Shown here: positions 32,201-35,614 of the stretch, piece after piece
Position numbering within the stretch: the first letter of the stretch is position 1
How the letters are laid out: every line of letters starts with the position of its first letter
From: Phaeoceros laevis
Taxonomy: Eukaryota > Anthocerotophyta > Anthocerotopsida > Notothyladales
DNA length: 35,614 nt
NCBI GenBank assembly: GCA_049999765.1
Contig: JBNGIQ010009372.1
Coordinates: 62,434 to 98,047, forward strand
Direction of reading: 5' to 3'
Notes under the pieces: model-generated
Databases searched by the model: none
What the model was told of the DNA's origin: nothing
Seen by the model: only the letters and a program-made list of their open reading frames with translations
Made by a program: the position numbers and the translations under genes

Positions 32201-34179
32201 TCTGCAACTATATGTGATGCAGGCGTTGAAGATGAAGCTGGAGAAGTTGAGCTTGCAGAAGAACTAGTCAAATGTGTAGAATGGCCTCTACGAGGAGGCT
32301 CTGGACTAGAAATAGGTGCTGATGTCCGAGGAAATGAAGGCGTAAGTGCACTCTTTGCTAGAGGCCTAGGCGTTGCATCCTTTTGAGGGTTGGCTGTTCC
32401 ACTTGTGGAGGCATGCTTAGGCATCGAACTCACAGGAAAAACATAAGGCTGCAAATCCTCCAGGCCATTCTTTGCAACACTACTCATGCCCATCTCCATG
32501 CCAGTGGTAACAACAGTTGTACTAGCAAGTTTAGCAGGAGCATTTTGTGCACCTGACTTCAACAGTTTGGTCTCACGGGATGCCCTTTCACCGGTAGCAC
32601 CTTGAGCCTTATGAGTATCACGAGTCGCCTTCAAGTAGCTAGTGACAACTGGTTCTGCATGGCTGGAAGAATTCTCTGGCCGGTGAAGACCGTGCTTCTT
32701 GCCCAAAGTTGTGTCACGAAGGTTAGGAGTTCTCTCTCGGGACTTGTGCATTTTGATGTCGCGCATTCTTCTCTCGCCAGAGGCACCAGGAAACCTATGC
32801 GACTCAAGCTTCTCCTTCTTGGTTACGACAAGCTTAGTCTCCTTAACAGCAATAGGAGGCTTGAGGGCATCATGCATCTTGTTGGTGGTACGCACAACTT
32901 TATCGCCATGAGCTGGAGGCCTTTGAGCGCCATGTTTCTTTGAGTTATTGGTCGCACGAGGTGCTCTCTCACTAGGAGGCTTGTGAGCATGCTTGAGCGC
33001 ACGTACCACTCCAGCTTGACGCTTTTTCTTGCCCTTCTCTTGGTTGGGCGCATTAAACATGGCAATGGTCAATGCCCCTAGCCTGTCATCCTTCCTGCCG
33101 GCACCCATCAATGCATCACCTAGCAGAGCAGAAGGTAGAACTGCTTGTGCCTGCTTCCGCTTCCTACGGCGCCGACGCCACAAGCAGCAAAGACAACAAC
33201 ATAGCAACAACAATGCAAGCAACAAGCCCGCCGCTATTAGCAAAGCCAGCTTCAAAGCACGAGACAATCCGGAGGGAGACTTATAATTAGGAGCAGCTCC
33301 AAGGCCTGTAGTTTCAAACTCCCAGTAGAACACCTCGTTGATCTCAAAGTCATGGCCTGTGCCGGCAGAGAACCCAACATAAGAGTACTCCTCTACACTA
33401 GACTTCAAGTCGAACGAGTAGGTGAAAACGTGGGTGGCATGGGGCCTAAGATTCCTTGCCGCCCCAAACCCTCCTCCCTCAGGCCATAGTAAAATGCTCA
33501 CTTCCGCAATATGCCTAGTTCCGTTGTATTCCATCCATACCCCAAACTTGTTGTTAAGAAAATCCACTTGCCCCAGGACGTTCTCACCCAAGTGGGTGTA
33601 AACTGAAGACACCAAGCTGTTGATGTCCAACCCAAGGTAAGGTGCTGGAGGATCATTGTACTTGGTGTTGTTGTGTGTGTCAAATTTCAATGCCACTATC
33701 CTGGAATCTCCGTTCAACGGGAAGCCATCATTGTCACTTTGAAAAAGCCCCAAGTTCCCCCCTTGTGAATTAGCAGGGGTTAGCGGATCGGGGGCTATAA
33801 GAAAGGTCAATCCATCACCTGTTGCATAACCAGACACTTGGGACAATCTGATCACAAAGAAAGTGCTCAAAGAGGCAGTCACCCCAGTGATAGAATCCCA
33901 AAGTTGCACTTTCACATCGCGCATGTACCTAACAGCTATGTCCCGGTTGTTCCCCGTCCCAAAGGGTATCAAAACCAGAGCAGGGTCCTTGGTTGCTGAG
34001 GAAATCTGGCAACCCTCGTTCCCTGTGCAATTTTGGGCAATACTGCAGAACGTAGAACAGTAGCCAAAGCCAAGATCAGTGGGATAATAGGCAAAGCTAA
34101 CATCGTAGCAGAGCACTACAGTAGTCGCCCTTGCCATCACCAAAAGAAAGCACATTACTCCAACCTTCAAGAACTCCAT
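29264..34179 (-). CDS. L-type lectin membrane protein with giant Ser/Pro-rich repeat tail (no kinase)
   Basis: Order: signal peptide (about 1-24), legume-type lectin domain (about 25-295; ALKFDTHNNTKYNDP, GLDINSLVSS and GTGHDFEINEVFYWEF are typical), transmembrane helix (about 308-331, followed by WRRRRRKRKQ), a Lys/Arg-rich juxtamembrane part of about 250 residues, then a Ser/Pro/His-rich tail of degenerate repeats. The frame is open from ATG 34179 to the gap at 30224-30323. The 960 bases after the gap are open in another phase to the stop at 29264-29266, with the same Ser/Pro/His style. A 100-N gap of unknown true size explains the phase change, so I join both as one protein of roughly 1600 residues. 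The end is basic (KTEKFKKSISHHKGRHREG). Lectin receptor kinases share the first half, but no kinase motif is present. The ligand is unknown; the outer domain may bind cell-wall sugars. Confidence 0.85.
30224..30323. other. Assembly gap (100 N) inside the lectin gene
   Basis: Lies in the repeat tail. Flanking frames are both open on the minus strand but differ in phase, so the true distance is not a simple 100 bases. Confidence 0.99.
30450..32110 (-). repeat. Degenerate tandem repeats encoding the lectin tail
   Basis: The coding strand repeats a loose unit of roughly 35-40 codons. In protein terms: S-PPPSDA-S-HPNP, then SHAPSTR-P-S-HA-S. Good copies lie near 31650-31760 and 31420-31500. Copies differ in length and sequence, and the array continues beyond the gap toward 29600. 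Other-frame translations of both strands stay open because stop codons are rare in it, which yields several spurious frames. Confidence 0.75.
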
Positions 34180-35614
34180 GGTCCTAGATCACAATGCCAA
34201 ACTATTAAGGTCTGCAATCCGAATAGTTGCCCGTTCTTGAGGCACCCTGCCTTCACCCAGGAGAAAACACTTGTTCCGAGTGCAAAGCGCGGAACAATAT
34301 AGGATCATAGGGCAGAATATTGTACACCGCGGCACCCGCCGCTCCTTCCATAATGTTCTAGACATGAGCAAGGGTTTAGTGCTGGAAGAAGCCTTGAGTA
34401 GCATAGTAATATCAATACAGTTTAGGAAGTGCTCTAGCCCTCGAATCAGAAGGAGGGAAAGAACCTTGCTGGGTAGCAACTTTGCAAATTGCAGCATCGC
34501 AGACTGCTTGGCAATCGGCAATGTTGAAGAAGGCGTGCGTTATGTCTCAAAACTATCGCATCTTGTTAGTCTGAGCTTAATGCTAATTGGCACATTCATA
34601 GGACTCTACCAGCACCAGGGACAACCCTAAATGATGAAAATGGACAACTAGGGGGTCTTGGAACTCAAGCAGACGACTGTGTATTGATGTTGCTGTAGTA
34701 TATATGTGAAATTTTATTTCTTATAAATATTAAACCATTATAAAGCAACAACTAGTTTTTGTTCTTTGTACTCAATGTGTATTCATCTTTGCAATTGCAT
34801 TTTATGACTTCCTACAACAGGTTTATGTATGGCAAAGCAAACTATAGTATAATTACATGTTGTGAACCAAGATGAATTTGTTCCTCAAGAACAAGGAAAA
34901 ATATTTTTTAACAAAATGTCAATCCATTGTGAGGATTTGCACAATTGTCGAAGACCACAATATACAACTTATGTTCTTAGCATATTCCAGCATTGTAAAA
35001 AGTCATATGGGTGGTGTGATGGATTTGTAGAAATTTTCTAGATTGGGATGCCAAACCCCTAGGATAGGTGGTACATATCTATCATGTAAATCCACATTAT
35101 GAAGAAGAGGACTCCTTTAAATAATTTGGTACGTTCGGTTAAGATGGAGAACCTTTGGCAAGTGATAATAATATACTCATGTAATACATATATCAGATAT
35201 ATGGATTATTAAAATATATATTTTTATTATCAAAATAATTATATTTTAATCAGAATATTTACAGATAATATTTTATAGGAAAATTATCTCTCTTTTCTAA
35301 AGATTTGGTGCATCAGCCAACACGAATTGACATTGGTACACATTTATATTATCTTTTACACCCTTATTGATTTGAATACGTACTCGGATACAATGATTAA
35401 CTGCTCCATCCAAAATAAAAAGAACGAATCACTTAAAAACAAAGAAATTCGTTCAATTCAAAGCAACGCAGCAAAAAGAAAGAATACTCAAATTTGGCTA
35501 TAACTTGCTTTTTCATAAATATTTCACCCATATATATCTTACATATCTTACTTGCAGGTAAATGCGTATACTCACATTGCAAATGTGTTGTTAACGAACA
35601 AAGCGCGTAAAAAT
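34180..35614. other. 5' flank of the lectin gene and AT-rich end of the window
   Basis: The first few hundred bases are the presumed promoter and 5' untranslated region of the lectin gene. Beyond about 34660 the sequence is strongly AT-rich (for example 35190-35280) with no coding signal. Open frames at 34189-34521 (minus) and 34271-34630 (plus) show no domain. Confidence 0.6.

Noticed and set aside
32189-32386. Plus-strand frame of 65 codons within the lectin gene
   Set aside because: Antisense shadow of the Ser/Pro-rich tail.
34271-34630. Plus-strand 119-codon frame upstream of the lectin gene
   Set aside because: No domain, begins at a non-preferred start in the presumed lectin 5' region; a minus-strand frame is open in the same place.

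Overview
The window is nuclear DNA of a land plant. It has spliced genes with short introns (mostly about 70-300 bp), plastid-targeted proteins, a plant-specific endocytosis subunit and a very large intronless PLS-class PPR protein. The PPR protein carries acidic/basic inserts of a style I associate with seed-free vascular plants (ferns or lycophytes). That lineage guess is tentative and a bryophyte is not excluded. Introns and intergenic distances in the left two thirds suggest a compact genome. Four 100-N gaps and one 10-N gap mark a draft scaffold.

Layout. 1-1.3 kb: gene-free, with a MITE-like inverted-repeat element around a gap. 1.3-4.45 kb (-): TDP1, tyrosyl-DNA phosphodiesterase 1, which I resolved into 14 exons (548 aa). 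4.95-11.8 kb (+): TASH3, the SH3 subunit of the TPLATE/TSET endocytic complex, 27 exons (1221 aa). The two are head-to-head across a ~500 bp shared promoter region. 12.2-13.1 kb (-): FLU, the TPR regulator of chlorophyll synthesis, intronless. 13.5-14.7 kb (-): a five-exon gene for a plastid protein resembling DUF1824. 15.9-17.3 kb (-): an intronless F-box protein. 17.5-19.4 kb (-): a plastid fructose-1,6-bisphosphatase of the second (cpFBPaseII-type) class, apparently broken by an in-frame TAA and a lost splice acceptor. 19.6-22.9 kb (+): a 1085-residue PPR protein, head-to-head with the FBPase gene at 200 bp. 22.9-29.2 kb: a gene-poor stretch with palindromic CTAG/CTACTGTAG motifs, a 19-bp minisatellite and a 240-bp foldback element. 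29.3-34.2 kb (-): one giant reading frame for a signal peptide, L-type lectin domain, transmembrane helix and a Ser/Pro/His-rich repetitive cytoplasmic tail of more than 1200 residues, interrupted only by an assembly gap. 34.2-35.6 kb: AT-rich and gene-free.

Three neighbouring minus-strand genes (FLU, DUF1824-like, FBPase) encode plastid proteins, but nothing suggests more than ordinary neighbourhood; this is not an operon. The most unusual items are the lectin membrane protein whose kinase position is taken by a giant low-complexity repeat tail, the interrupted FBPase gene, and three apparent GC-AG introns in two adjacent genes. Exon boundaries were set by hand, using GT-AG (or GC-AG) sites, reading phase and remembered Arabidopsis homologues; none was checked against transcripts.
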